Below the pieces are notes generated by a model. That model was not told the origin of the DNA. It ran no database searches and saw nothing but the letters and a program-made list of their open reading frames with translations. DNA of 39,212 nucleotides from an uncultured Bacteroidaceae bacterium (lineage in GTDB: Bacteria; Bacteroidota; Bacteroidia; Bacteroidales; Bacteroidaceae). Position numbers and translations under genes: made by a program. The stretch covers positions 1 to 39,212 of the forward strand of contig CAJOJD010000011.1 of assembly GCA_905234745.1 (NCBI GenBank), read 5' to 3'. Below are positions 14,945 through 23,241 of the stretch, one piece after another (the first letter of the stretch is position 1; the number at the start of each line of letters is the position of its first letter).

Positions 14945-15982
14945 ATGAAGATACTTGTAACGGGAGCAGCCGGATTCATCGGCTCAAAACTGGCTTACCG
15001 CCTGGCTCAGCGCGGTGATGAGGTCGTGGGATTGGACAACATCAATGATTATTACGATGTGCGCCTCAAACTTGGACGCCTTACCCAATGCGGTATAATT
15101 TCCCATAGCGGCCGATACATAGACGGCTCCATTCGCGAGAGCACTCTGTTCACGAACTACCGCTTTATAAAAATGGATCTGGCCGACCGGGGGCAGATGA
15201 CAGAGTTTTTCCAGCAGGAAAAGTTTGACATAGTAGTCAATCTGGCTGCACAGGCTGGTGTCCGATACTCAATCACCAATCCCTATGCTTATCTGGACAG
15301 CAACCTGGTGGGATTCATGAACGTGCTGGAGTGCTGCCGCCACAATGATGTGAAGTATCTGGTCTATGCATCGTCATCATCGGTCTATGGAATGAATGAC
15401 AAGGTTCCGTTCTCTGAGGATGACCGCGTGGATAATCCCGTAAGCCTGTACGCCGCCACCAAGAAGGCCAACGAGCTTATGGCCCACTCCTACAGCAAAC
15501 TGTACGGCCTGCCCACCACAGGACTCCGTTTCTTTACCGTTTACGGTCCCTGGGGACGTCCCGATATGGCACCCATGCTCTTTGCCACAGCCATCAGCAA
15601 GGGAGAGCCCATCAAGGTATTCAACAACGGCAACCTGAGCCGCGACTTTACCTATATAGATGATATAGTGGAGGGCACCATCCAGGTAATCGACCATCAG
15701 CCCGTAGCAGAGCAATGCCCCAACAACGTTCCCTGGAAGGTATATAATATAGGTTGCTCACAGCCCGTCCAGCTGATGGATTTCATCAATGAGATTGAGA
15801 GCGCCCTTGGCGTAGAGGCTAACAAGATATTTCTGCCCATGCAGCAGGGCGATGTGCTTAAGACTTATGCCGATACCTCCAAGCTGGAAAAGGAGTGCGG
15901 TTACAAGCCCTCCACCAGCCTTCACGAGGGAATCGGCAAATTCATAGACTGGTTCAAATCCGACCTTAACCCGCTGAAATGA
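14945..15982 (+). CDS. NAD-dependent nucleotide-sugar epimerase (UDP-glucuronate 4-epimerase type)
   Basis: A 345-residue short-chain dehydrogenase-type enzyme. I place the start at MKILVTGAAGFIG (14945): the 53 extra residues of the track ORF run through the palindromic repeat and promoter, and this start puts the NAD-binding GAAGFIG at residues 7-13. Catalytic Tyr169 and Lys173 are in YAATKK. RFFTVYGPWGRPDMAPMLF and the spacing NDYYDVRLK are typical of UDP-glucuronate 4-epimerases that supply UDP-galacturonate for surface polysaccharide. UDP-glucose 4-epimerase activity is the alternative. It is monocistronic and convergent with the asparaginase gene; its TGA stop lies within repeat copy B. 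Confidence 0.9.
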   Translation: MKILVTGAAGFIGSKLAYRLAQRGDEVVGLDNINDYYDVRLKLGRLTQCGIISHSGRYIDGSIRESTLFTNYRFIKMDLADRGQMTEFFQQEKFDIVVNLAAQAGVRYSITNPYAYLDSNLVGFMNVLECCRHNDVKYLVYASSSSVYGMNDKVPFSEDDRVDNPVSLYAATKKANELMAHSYSKLYGLPTTGLRFFTVYGPWGRPDMAPMLFATAISKGEPIKVFNNGNLSRDFTYIDDIVEGTIQVIDHQPVAEQCPNNVPWKVYNIGCSQPVQLMDFINEIESALGVEANKIFLPMQQGDVLKTYADTSKLEKECGYKPSTSLHEGIGKFIDWFKSDLNPLK

Positions 15983-16010
15983 CACAAAGGGGTCAGACCC
16001 TATTGTGTTA
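15980..16010. repeat. Palindromic repeat, copy B, shared by two convergent 3' ends
   Basis: TGACACAAAGGGGTC-A-GACCCTATTGTGTTA, arms of 15 nt with three mismatches. The epimerase stop TGA is its first three bases, and the asparaginase stop (TAG, read on minus at 16000-16002) plus its last codons lie in the other arm. Placement between convergent genes suits a bidirectional terminator. Confidence 0.85.
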
Positions 16011-17031
16011 TACCGCCGCGGATGTTCTTGTCAAGAAGGCTCTTGACCTGAGCGTTGCCTTTGGTGCTGCCCATAAGGAAGAAGAGTTTGGCAAGGGCGG
16101 CCTCGGTAGTCATGTCACCACCCGATACCACACCTGCGTCACGCAGGGCGCAACCCGTAGCGTAAAGGTCCATATTCACCGTACCGGCCAGGCACTGGGT
16201 TACGTTGAGCAGTATCTTGCCCATGGCCGATGCCTCCCGCACAATCTGTATGAACCAATCCTTTGATATGGCGTTGCCCGATCCATAGGTCTCTATGATT
16301 ACGGCACGGGTTTCAGGGCCCAGCAAAATGTTGCGGACCACCTGCGGCGTTATGCCCGGATGCACCTCAAGAATTGATACCCGGGTATCGAGTTCGGTAT
16401 GTATGATGAGAGGTTTGCCCGTGGCGGGCGCTATCATCTTGCGGTTGTAGCGAATGTCTATTCCGGCAGTTGCCAGAGGCGGATAATTGGGCGAACGGAA
16501 TGCGTTGAACGATGTGGCATCGGCCTTGGTGCTGCGGTTGCCGCGCAGAAGCTGGGAGTTGAAGAATATGCAGACCTCAGGCACAACGGCGCTGCCGTCA
16601 GGATTCTTTGCCACAGCGATCTCGACCGATGAAATCAGGTTCTCCTTGCCATCGGTACGCGGACGCCCCACAGGCAGCTGGCTTCCTGTAAATATCACAG
16701 GCTTGGAGAGGTTCTCCAGCATGAAACTAAGGGCCGATGCCGAATAAGCCATGGTATCGGTTCCGTGCAGGATCACGAATCCGTCATACTCATCATAACG
16801 GTCACGGATAATCTCAGCCAGACGAATCCACAGCCCGGGTTCAACATCGGACGAATCTATCAGCGGGGAGAATGTATAGTGGTCAATACGGCATGTGAAC
16901 TTGCTCAGTTCAGGCACGGACTCGATCAGTCCGTCAAAGTCAAACGGGGTGAGCATTCCGCGCTCATCCTCTTTCATGCCTATGGTACCGCCGGTATAAA
17001 TGAGCAGTACCGATGAACCGCCCTTAGTCAT
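16000..17031 (-). CDS. ansA: Type I L-asparaginase
   Basis: Hydrolyses L-asparagine to aspartate and ammonia; no signal peptide is seen, so it is cytoplasmic. The 343 residues match the family. The first catalytic motif is YTGGTIGM (nucleophile Thr13), and the second is VILHGTDTMAYSASAL near residue 85, followed by KPVIFTGSQLPVGRPRTDG. C-terminal GGDMTTEAALAKLFFLMG is also typical. It starts 7 nt after the Rid-family gene, so the two form an operon. The last codons (ITQ-stop) are encoded by repeat copy B, which suggests the natural C-terminus was altered or set by the repeat. Confidence 0.95.
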   Translation of the reverse strand: MTKGGSSVLLIYTGGTIGMKEDERGMLTPFDFDGLIESVPELSKFTCRIDHYTFSPLIDSSDVEPGLWIRLAEIIRDRYDEYDGFVILHGTDTMAYSASALSFMLENLSKPVIFTGSQLPVGRPRTDGKENLISSVEIAVAKNPDGSAVVPEVCIFFNSQLLRGNRSTKADATSFNAFRSPNYPPLATAGIDIRYNRKMIAPATGKPLIIHTELDTRVSILEVHPGITPQVVRNILLGPETRAVIIETYGSGNAISKDWFIQIVREASAMGKILLNVTQCLAGTVNMDLYATGCALRDAGVVSGGDMTTEAALAKLFFLMGSTKGNAQVKSLLDKNIRGGITQ

Positions 17032-17038
17032 AATCCTT

Positions 17039-18142
17039 TCAGTAAATTGCTACGCACTCCATCTCCACCAGCCAGCCCGGACGGCAGACGGGAGCCTGAA
17101 CGATGACGCGGGGACAATCGGGAAAACGGGTGTCAAATATTTTCTTAACAACAGAATAGTCTGCGGCATCCCGCAGATAAACTATCATGGAGCCCACCTG
17201 GCCGAATCCGCAACCGGCCTCGGACAACAGGACCCCCACATTCTCAATCATGCGGTTGGTCTGGCTCACGATATCTCCTTCGTAGAGAATCTTGCCTTTA
17301 TTGTCGATGCTCGCGGTTCCTGAAATGTAAACGTGCTTACGGTCCGGATACTCGACCATAGTTCCGCGCTCAAACCTTACGCCGTACTGCGACGTACGGT
17401 TCAGATGGCTTTCGCCGTGAAGATATTTTACCAGAACGCCGGGGCCCGAAACGGCTACGGCATCAAGCATCACTTTATTACGGCAGTCAGCCGTGTGGCC
17501 CTCAATGCCGGTACTGGCAATGAAGTGCGTATCTGTCGTGAGTCCGTGACGGTCAAATACGGTGTTCCGGCCATCGACCACACCCTTGTAATTGACATCT
17601 ATGTTCTGGACAAACAGCCAGGTGCGCATGCAGTTGGTCTCGAGCGTGAGGCCCTGCGATTCCAATCCGGCACTCAGTTCATCAAGCAGCGCTACGGTCT
17701 GATGGTAGGAGCCCTCGCTGTCGGACAGACCACCTGTAAACCAATACTCGTCAATGCCTCTTTCGGTCACTTTGTACATCCTCTCCCCTACGCGGCAGAT
17801 AGCGGCCGACTGACGGCACCAGACCATTGCGGCTATCTTGGTCCCGTTAAGCGGAGCCTGGCCGATGACCGATACAGGGCAGTCAAAACCAAGACGTACG
17901 GTAAGCACCGCAGTCTGATTGGCGGGATCGCTCAGGAAGAAACGCATCAGCACGGGAGTGCCATCGGCCTCTACTACATCGTGCAGTTTGAGCAGCAGCA
18001 CTTCAAGCTGGCTCTCAAACGGCATGAACGCATCGGTAAGGGTCAGGACCGTGAATGATTCCATGGCGAACCCCGCACCCTCTGCGGACCATCTTGCGGT
18101 CTGCATCAGAACGTCTTTATCGGTGTATGTAGAGTAAAGCAT
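17039..18142 (-). CDS. Rid (YjgF/YER057c/UK114)-family protein, extended form
   Basis: A 367-residue protein starting MLYSTYTDKD; the 45 upstream residues of the track ORF overlap the pepC promoter region and are not protein-like. The C-terminal third (about 245-367) is a recognisable Rid domain: HVYISGTASIDNKGKILYEGD (quoted in part: YISGTASIDNKGKILYEGD), VGSMIVYLRDAADYSVV, and CRPGWLVEMECVAIY, whose Arg occupies the conserved substrate-binding position. The N-terminal part resembles a degenerate second Rid-like fold, as in chorismatase-like proteins. Rid proteins hydrolyse reactive enamines and imines. The operon with asparaginase suggests a link to amino-acid nitrogen release; the substrate is unknown. 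The upstream -7 candidate TATATTCG (18167-18174, minus) is weak. Confidence 0.8.
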   Translation of the reverse strand: MLYSTYTDKDVLMQTARWSAEGAGFAMESFTVLTLTDAFMPFESQLEVLLLKLHDVVEADGTPVLMRFFLSDPANQTAVLTVRLGFDCPVSVIGQAPLNGTKIAAMVWCRQSAAICRVGERMYKVTERGIDEYWFTGGLSDSEGSYHQTVALLDELSAGLESQGLTLETNCMRTWLFVQNIDVNYKGVVDGRNTVFDRHGLTTDTHFIASTGIEGHTADCRNKVMLDAVAVSGPGVLVKYLHGESHLNRTSQYGVRFERGTMVEYPDRKHVYISGTASIDNKGKILYEGDIVSQTNRMIENVGVLLSEAGCGFGQVGSMIVYLRDAADYSVVKKIFDTRFPDCPRVIVQAPVCRPGWLVEMECVAIY

Positions 18143-18194
18143 TGATTCCAATGGATAAATATGCCGCGAATATAGCGTTTTTCGGGGTATAAGC

Positions 18195-18225
18195 TTTGCC
18201 GAATGGCACAAAAAGAATACTTTTG
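18195..18225 (+). promoter_or_regulatory. Promoter of pepC
   Basis: TTTG (18195-18198), a 19-nt spacer, then TACTTTTG (18218-18225), a full match to the Bacteroidota consensus. The predicted leader is about 30 nt before the ATG at 18261. Confidence 0.7.
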
Positions 18226-18260
18226 GCATCACGAAAATCAAAAAATCATCATTTATAAGT

Positions 18261-19403
18261 ATGAAAAGAATATTCATTATCGCATCATTGGCACTCTTCT
18301 GCGCAACCGTTTCCGCACAGGAAGAAGAGAAAAAAGAGGCTCCTAAGGGTTACCAGTTCACAACAGTTGATTCACTTGGAATAACATCTGTCAAGGATCA
18401 GGCCAATTCAGGCACATGCTGGTCATTCTCATCGATAGGTTTCTTTGAGTCAGAGCTGCTCCGTCTGGGCAAGGGCGAGCATGATTTGGCCGAGATGTTC
18501 GTAGTCCACAAGACAATGGAGGACCGCGCCAAGGCAGCCGTACGCCTGCACGGAGACATTGAGTTTGCGCAAGGCGGCAGTTTCTATGATGTAGTTTATT
18601 GCTGGAAAAACTACGGAATGGTTCCGCAGGAGGTAATGCCCGGCATCATGTACAAGAGCGACCGCATCAACCACACTGAACTTACCGCTGTGGCAAAGGC
18701 ATACGTGGATGCTTTAGCCAAGAGCAACATTAAGAAACTGAGTGACGTTTGGCAGAAAGGATTCTCCGGAATATACGATGCATACATAGGCGAGTGCCCC
18801 GAGAAATTTACTTACAACGGAAAGGAGTACACCCCGCAGTCATACGCTCAGTCACTGGGCCTGAACATGGATGATTACGTATCACTGACATCATTCACCC
18901 ATCACCCCTTCTACGAGCAGTTCATCATTGAGATACAGGACAACTGGCGCTGGGGTCAGTCATACAACCTGCCGCTTGACGAGTTCATGCAGGTAATGCA
19001 CACCGCCATCAAGACCGGTTACACATTCGCTTGGGGTGCCGATGTTTCCGAGACCGGATTCCTGCGCTCAAAACCGGCCGTATGCGTAATACCCACCGAT
19101 GAGGATAAGGAGAACAAGATTCTGCGCGAGCCCGGACAGGAGAAGGAAATCACTCAGGAGATGCGTCAGGAGGGCTATGACAACTGGGAGACCACCGATG
19201 ACCACGGCATGCAGATATTCGGCATCGCCAAGGACCAGAACGGCAAGGAGTATTTCATGGTAAAGAACTCATGGAACACCACAGCCGGAAACAACGGTAT
19301 CTGGTATGCCAGCGACGCTTACGTTGCCCTGAAGACCATCAACATCCTGGTTCACAAGGATGCACTGCCCAAGGACATCAAGAAGAAACTGGGTATAAAG
19401 TAA
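18261..19403 (+). CDS. pepC: Aminopeptidase C (C1-family, bleomycin-hydrolase type), exported
   Basis: A papain-fold cysteine aminopeptidase of 380 residues that trims amino acids from peptides. A signal peptide (MKRIFIIASLALFCATVSA, then Q20) indicates export to the periplasm, unlike the cytoplasmic PepC of lactobacilli and consistent with Bacteroidota homologues. The catalytic Cys53 is in DQANSGTCWSFSS, the His in TDDHGMQIFG (about 314) and the Asn in VKNSWNT (about 335). Family landmarks GGSFYDVVYCWKNYG and FTHHPFYEQF are present. It is monocistronic, with its own promoter and a strong terminator. It probably supplies amino acids from peptides taken up by this likely asaccharolytic-capable gut-type organism, which is inference. 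Confidence 0.94.
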   Translation: MKRIFIIASLALFCATVSAQEEEKKEAPKGYQFTTVDSLGITSVKDQANSGTCWSFSSIGFFESELLRLGKGEHDLAEMFVVHKTMEDRAKAAVRLHGDIEFAQGGSFYDVVYCWKNYGMVPQEVMPGIMYKSDRINHTELTAVAKAYVDALAKSNIKKLSDVWQKGFSGIYDAYIGECPEKFTYNGKEYTPQSYAQSLGLNMDDYVSLTSFTHHPFYEQFIIEIQDNWRWGQSYNLPLDEFMQVMHTAIKTGYTFAWGADVSETGFLRSKPAVCVIPTDEDKENKILREPGQEKEITQEMRQEGYDNWETTDDHGMQIFGIAKDQNGKEYFMVKNSWNTTAGNNGIWYASDAYVALKTINILVHKDALPKDIKKKLGIK

Positions 19404-19428
19404 ACCGATAGAGTGCAGTTGATGACAT

Positions 19429-19460
19429 AAGGCAGGGGCGTTCAGATACGCTCCTGCCTT
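19429..19460 (+). terminator. Rho-independent terminator after pepC
   Basis: Stem AAGGCAGGGGCGT with ACGCTCCTGCCTT (one G-U pair), loop of 6 nt, followed by TATTATTT. It lies 26 nt past the pepC stop. Confidence 0.8.
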
Positions 19461-19499
19461 TATTATTTAAAAATACTCACTAATAATGATAGTCAACTA

Positions 19500-19530
19500 T
19501 TGACAAAAAGTAAGGGGTTTCCTATATTTG
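19500..19530 (+). promoter_or_regulatory. Promoter of the recJ chain
   Basis: TTG (19500-19502), 20-nt spacer, TATATTTG (19523-19530). The predicted leader is about 70 nt to the recJ start at 19606 and contains an out-of-frame ATG at 19578 that opens a short AT-rich reading frame overlapping recJ. Confidence 0.65.
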
Positions 19531-19605
19531 CAGTTTGGAATAAACCAGTCTTATAAAGAGACTACACTTCAACACTTATGGAAAAAATAAAAAATAACAT
19601 AAATA

Positions 19606-21339
19606 ATGAACTTCAGATGGAACTATGTGCCCCCCACCCCGGAGATGACAGAGGCAGCCAATGAGTTATCAAAGGCTGTCGGGATAAGTCCCGTACTCTG
19701 CCGACTCTTGATTGAGAGAGGCATAAAAGACAAAACCGAAGTACAGAAATTTTTCAACCCGCAACTGAACGAACTGCTTGATCCTTGGCTCATGGACGAC
19801 ATGGACAAGGCGGTAGCACGTATCAACAGCGCCATTGAGCGTGGCGAGCGCATTCTGGTTTACGGTGATTATGACGTTGACGGCACTACAGCCGTAGCGT
19901 TGGTTTACAACTTCCTTAAAAGGGATTACGACAATCTGGACTACTATATTCCGGACCGTTACAACGAGGGTTACGGAGTATCGGTACAGGGTGTGGATTA
20001 CGCCTATGAGACAGGCGTAAAACTGGTTATCGTGCTTGACTGCGGCATCAAGGCCATCCAGGAGATTGCCTATGCCAAGGAGAAAGGCATTGATTTCATA
20101 GTATGTGACCACCACGTGCCTGACGACGAACTGCCCCCTGCAGTAGCCATCCTGAACGCCAAGCGGTTTGACTCCACATATCCGTTCAAGCACCTTTCGG
20201 GATGCGGTGTAGGGTTCAAGCTGATGCAGGCGTATGCACTTGACAACGGCATTCCTTTCAGCGAGTTGCTGCCCAGTCTGGATCTGGTGGCAGTGAGCAC
20301 CGCATCGGACATAGTACCTATCATGGGCGAGAACCGTGTCCTCACCCACTATGGTCTGGAACAGCTCAACAGCAATCCGTGCACTGGTTTGAAGGCCATA
20401 ATACAGGTGTGCAAACTCTCTGACAAGACACTCACCATCAACGACATAGTATTCAAGATAGGACCGCGTCTGAATGCGGCCGGCCGTATGAGCAGCGGCA
20501 AGAAGGCCGTTGACCTTATGGTTGAGAAGGACTTTAACCGCGCACTTGAACTGGCCGAGAACATAGACAAGGAGAACGACGACCGCAAGAAGGATGACAA
20601 GGAGATGACCGAGGAGGCCAACAACATTGTCACCAACCTTGAGGACGGCGAGAACCGCCACGCCATCGTACTCTATAATGCAGAATGGAAACGCGGCGTG
20701 ATAGGCATCGTGGCTTCCCGCCTGACCGAGGTGTTCTACAAGCCTGCCGTAGTGCTGACCAAGACCGGCGAACTGGCTACCGGCTCAGCACGTTCAGTAT
20801 CCGGATTTGACGTATACAAGGCCATTGAAAGCTGCAAGGATCTGCTGGAGAACTTTGGCGGTCACACCTATGCCGCCGGACTCTCACTCAAGGTTGAGAA
20901 CGTTGAGGAATTCAAACGCCGCTTTGAGGAGTATGTATCGACCCATATCGAACCCGATCAGATAGAGGCATCGATAGATATTGACGCCGATCTGGATTTC
21001 AAGGACATCACGCCCAAATTCTTCCGTGACCTCAAGAAATTCCAGCCCTTCGGACCCGACAACAGCAAGCCTGTGTTCCGCACCCGCAATGTCTATGACT
21101 ACGGCACCAGCAAGGTGGTGGGACGCGGCCATGAGCACATAAAACTGGAACTGATTGACAGCAAGAGCGGCCATCCGCTCAACGGCATAGCATTCGGCCA
21201 GAGTTCATACGTAAGCTATATCAAAACCAAGAAATCGTTTGATATCTGCTATACCATCGAGGAAAACAACTTCAAGCAAGGTGACGTATTGCTCCAGATT
21301 GAGAGCATCAAACCGAACCTGCCTGAACAAAAAGCCTGA
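19606..21339 (+). CDS. recJ: Single-stranded-DNA-specific 5'-3' exonuclease RecJ
   Basis: Degrades single-stranded DNA from the 5' end in recombination and mismatch or base-excision repair. It has 577 residues, the normal family length. DHH-phosphoesterase motifs are in order: VYGDYDVDGTTA near 86, VLDCGIK near 144, VCDHHVPDDELPPA near 166, and a serine-rich motif region around SLDLVAVSTASDIVP near 225. The DHHA1 motif is FGGHTYAAGLSL near 418. The start MNFRWNYVPPTPEM is typical. It is the first gene of a tight plus-strand chain, 9 nt before recQ, so the nuclease and the helicase that act together in RecF-pathway end processing are co-expressed. Confidence 0.97.
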   Translation: MNFRWNYVPPTPEMTEAANELSKAVGISPVLCRLLIERGIKDKTEVQKFFNPQLNELLDPWLMDDMDKAVARINSAIERGERILVYGDYDVDGTTAVALVYNFLKRDYDNLDYYIPDRYNEGYGVSVQGVDYAYETGVKLVIVLDCGIKAIQEIAYAKEKGIDFIVCDHHVPDDELPPAVAILNAKRFDSTYPFKHLSGCGVGFKLMQAYALDNGIPFSELLPSLDLVAVSTASDIVPIMGENRVLTHYGLEQLNSNPCTGLKAIIQVCKLSDKTLTINDIVFKIGPRLNAAGRMSSGKKAVDLMVEKDFNRALELAENIDKENDDRKKDDKEMTEEANNIVTNLEDGENRHAIVLYNAEWKRGVIGIVASRLTEVFYKPAVVLTKTGELATGSARSVSGFDVYKAIESCKDLLENFGGHTYAAGLSLKVENVEEFKRRFEEYVSTHIEPDQIEASIDIDADLDFKDITPKFFRDLKKFQPFGPDNSKPVFRTRNVYDYGTSKVVGRGHEHIKLELIDSKSGHPLNGIAFGQSSYVSYIKTKKSFDICYTIEENNFKQGDVLLQIESIKPNLPEQKA

Positions 21340-21348
21340 CAGGCCGCT

Positions 21349-23241
21349 ATGACCTACCTGGAGATACTCAAGCAATACTGGGGTTACGACAGTTTCCGAG
21401 GCATACAGGAGCAGATTATAGAGAGTATCGGCAGTGGCCGTGATACCCTCGGGCTCATGCCTACCGGAGGCGGTAAGAGTATCACGTTCCAGGTGCCGTC
21501 ACTTGCCATGGACGGCGTGTGTCTGGTAATCACTCCCCTCATTGCACTCATGAAGGATCAGGTGCGCAAACTCCGCGAATACGGAATCAAGGCGGCCGCC
21601 ATTCACACCGGCATGAAGCGCGATGAGATAATAGCCGTCATGGAGAACTGCATATTCGGCGGTTACAAGTTCCTGTACGTATCACCCGAGCGTCTGTCAT
21701 CGGACCTTTTCCGCACCAAGCTGCGTCACTTGAAGATATGTCTGCTCACGGTCGATGAATCACACTGCATATCCCAGTGGGGCTACGATTTCCGCCCGTC
21801 ATATCTTACCATAGCCGATATCCGCAAGGAGTTGCCCGATGTCCCCGTACTGGCACTTACTGCCACCGCAACCCCTCAGGTAACCGATGATATCCAGGAC
21901 AAACTGGGATTCAGGGAGAAGAACGTAATCAGCATGAGTTTCTTCCGCGAGAACCTCTCATATGTGGTCCGCAAGACTGAGAACAAACTCATGGAACTGA
22001 AACACATACTGGACCATGTGCCCGGCTCCGGCATAGTCTACGTACGCAACCGTGCCGCGACCAGGGAGGTGGCCGATTTCATTAATGCCGAGGGCATTCC
22101 CGCCACGAACTACCATGCCGGCCTGGACCAGGTGGTCAAGGACGAGCGCCAGCGTGCATGGACCGACAACCGATACCGCGTGGTGGTAGCCACCAACGCA
22201 TTCGGAATGGGAATTGACAAGCCCGATGTACGCACGGTAATCCATATGGACATACCAAGTTCAATCGAGGCATATTTCCAGGAGGCCGGCCGTGCAGGAC
22301 GTGACGGACTGCGCTCTTACGCGGTACTGCTCCATACACCGGGCGACAAACGCACCGTCAGCAAGCGCATCAGCGACAACTTCCCCAAGGAGGATTTCAT
22401 ACGTGACGTCTATGAGAAACTGGGCTTCTATTACGAGATGGCAGTCGGTGACGGCTGTGGCTGCACCTTCTCATTCTCATTGGGAGAGTTCTGCAAACAT
22501 TTCTCACTGCCCGTTCTCCCCACTGACAGTGCACTGCGCATCCTTACCCGTATGGGCTACATAGAGTACGTGGATGAGATGGACTATTCGGCCCGGCTGC
22601 TCTTTACCGCGGGACGCGATGACCTGTACCGCATGCATCAGGACAAGGTTACCGACAATGTCATGAACATCATCCTGCGCAACTACAGCGGCATCTTTAC
22701 CGATTACGCCTACATAGACGAGCCTCTTATCTGCTCGCGTGCAGGCATCGACCGCGAACAGCTCTACACAACGCTCATGAACCTTCAGAGTCAGGGCGTG
22801 GTACGTTACGTTCCCGAAAGACGCACCCCCGTGATCATCTGGACACGTGACCGCATAGACACCCACCTGCTGCGTTTTGACCCCGAGGTTTACGCCATGC
22901 GCAAGGAGGAGTTCAAAGAGAGGATAGGCGCCATGATGGAATACGTGACACGTGAGACCGGATGCCGCAGCGCCATGCTGCTCAAGTATTTCGGAGAGCA
23001 TCAGAAAAAGCCCTGCATGTGCTGTGACCTCTGTCAGGAAAAGGTTCAGGGTGAGATAACCCGAGGTGAGCGTGAAGCCATAATGGGTGACATACTGGAC
23101 ACATTCCATGCCAACCCCGACAATCCCCAGAAAGTATACACCCTGCCCTACGACAGGAAGAAAATAGACATTGTCCTGCATTACATGGTCGATGAAGGCC
23201 ATATCCTGATGCGGGACGGAAAGATTTTTGCTCAAAAATGA
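21349..23241 (+). CDS. recQ: ATP-dependent DNA helicase RecQ
   Basis: A 3'-5' helicase that unwinds duplex ends for RecJ and processes recombination intermediates. The 630 residues contain motif I LMPTGGGKS near 36, motif II DESHCISQWG near 137, ALTATATPQV, ATNAFGMGIDKPDVR near 285 and QEAGRAGRDG near 312. A zinc-binding segment ends in CMCCDLCQ near 555. The C-terminus has a helical tail but no obvious HRDC domain, so it differs from E. coli RecQ there. It is joined to recJ by a 9-nt gap and overlaps the next gene by 4 nt (ATGA), implying translational coupling. Confidence 0.96.
   Translation: MTYLEILKQYWGYDSFRGIQEQIIESIGSGRDTLGLMPTGGGKSITFQVPSLAMDGVCLVITPLIALMKDQVRKLREYGIKAAAIHTGMKRDEIIAVMENCIFGGYKFLYVSPERLSSDLFRTKLRHLKICLLTVDESHCISQWGYDFRPSYLTIADIRKELPDVPVLALTATATPQVTDDIQDKLGFREKNVISMSFFRENLSYVVRKTENKLMELKHILDHVPGSGIVYVRNRAATREVADFINAEGIPATNYHAGLDQVVKDERQRAWTDNRYRVVVATNAFGMGIDKPDVRTVIHMDIPSSIEAYFQEAGRAGRDGLRSYAVLLHTPGDKRTVSKRISDNFPKEDFIRDVYEKLGFYYEMAVGDGCGCTFSFSLGEFCKHFSLPVLPTDSALRILTRMGYIEYVDEMDYSARLLFTAGRDDLYRMHQDKVTDNVMNIILRNYSGIFTDYAYIDEPLICSRAGIDREQLYTTLMNLQSQGVVRYVPERRTPVIIWTRDRIDTHLLRFDPEVYAMRKEEFKERIGAMMEYVTRETGCRSAMLLKYFGEHQKKPCMCCDLCQEKVQGEITRGEREAIMGDILDTFHANPDNPQKVYTLPYDRKKIDIVLHYMVDEGHILMRDGKIFAQK

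Noticed and set aside
19578-19662. Leader peptide upstream of and overlapping recJ
   Set aside because: Opened by an out-of-frame ATG in AT-rich sequence, with no attenuator structure or telling codons.
19669-20661. 330-aa ORF on the minus strand
   Set aside because: Lies fully antisense to recJ, whose motifs are all in place; composition is that of a shadow frame.
22504-23235. 243-aa and overlapping 239-aa and 236-aa minus-strand ORFs across recQ and the DAHP synthase gene
   Set aside because: Antisense to well-conserved genes with no recognisable domains.
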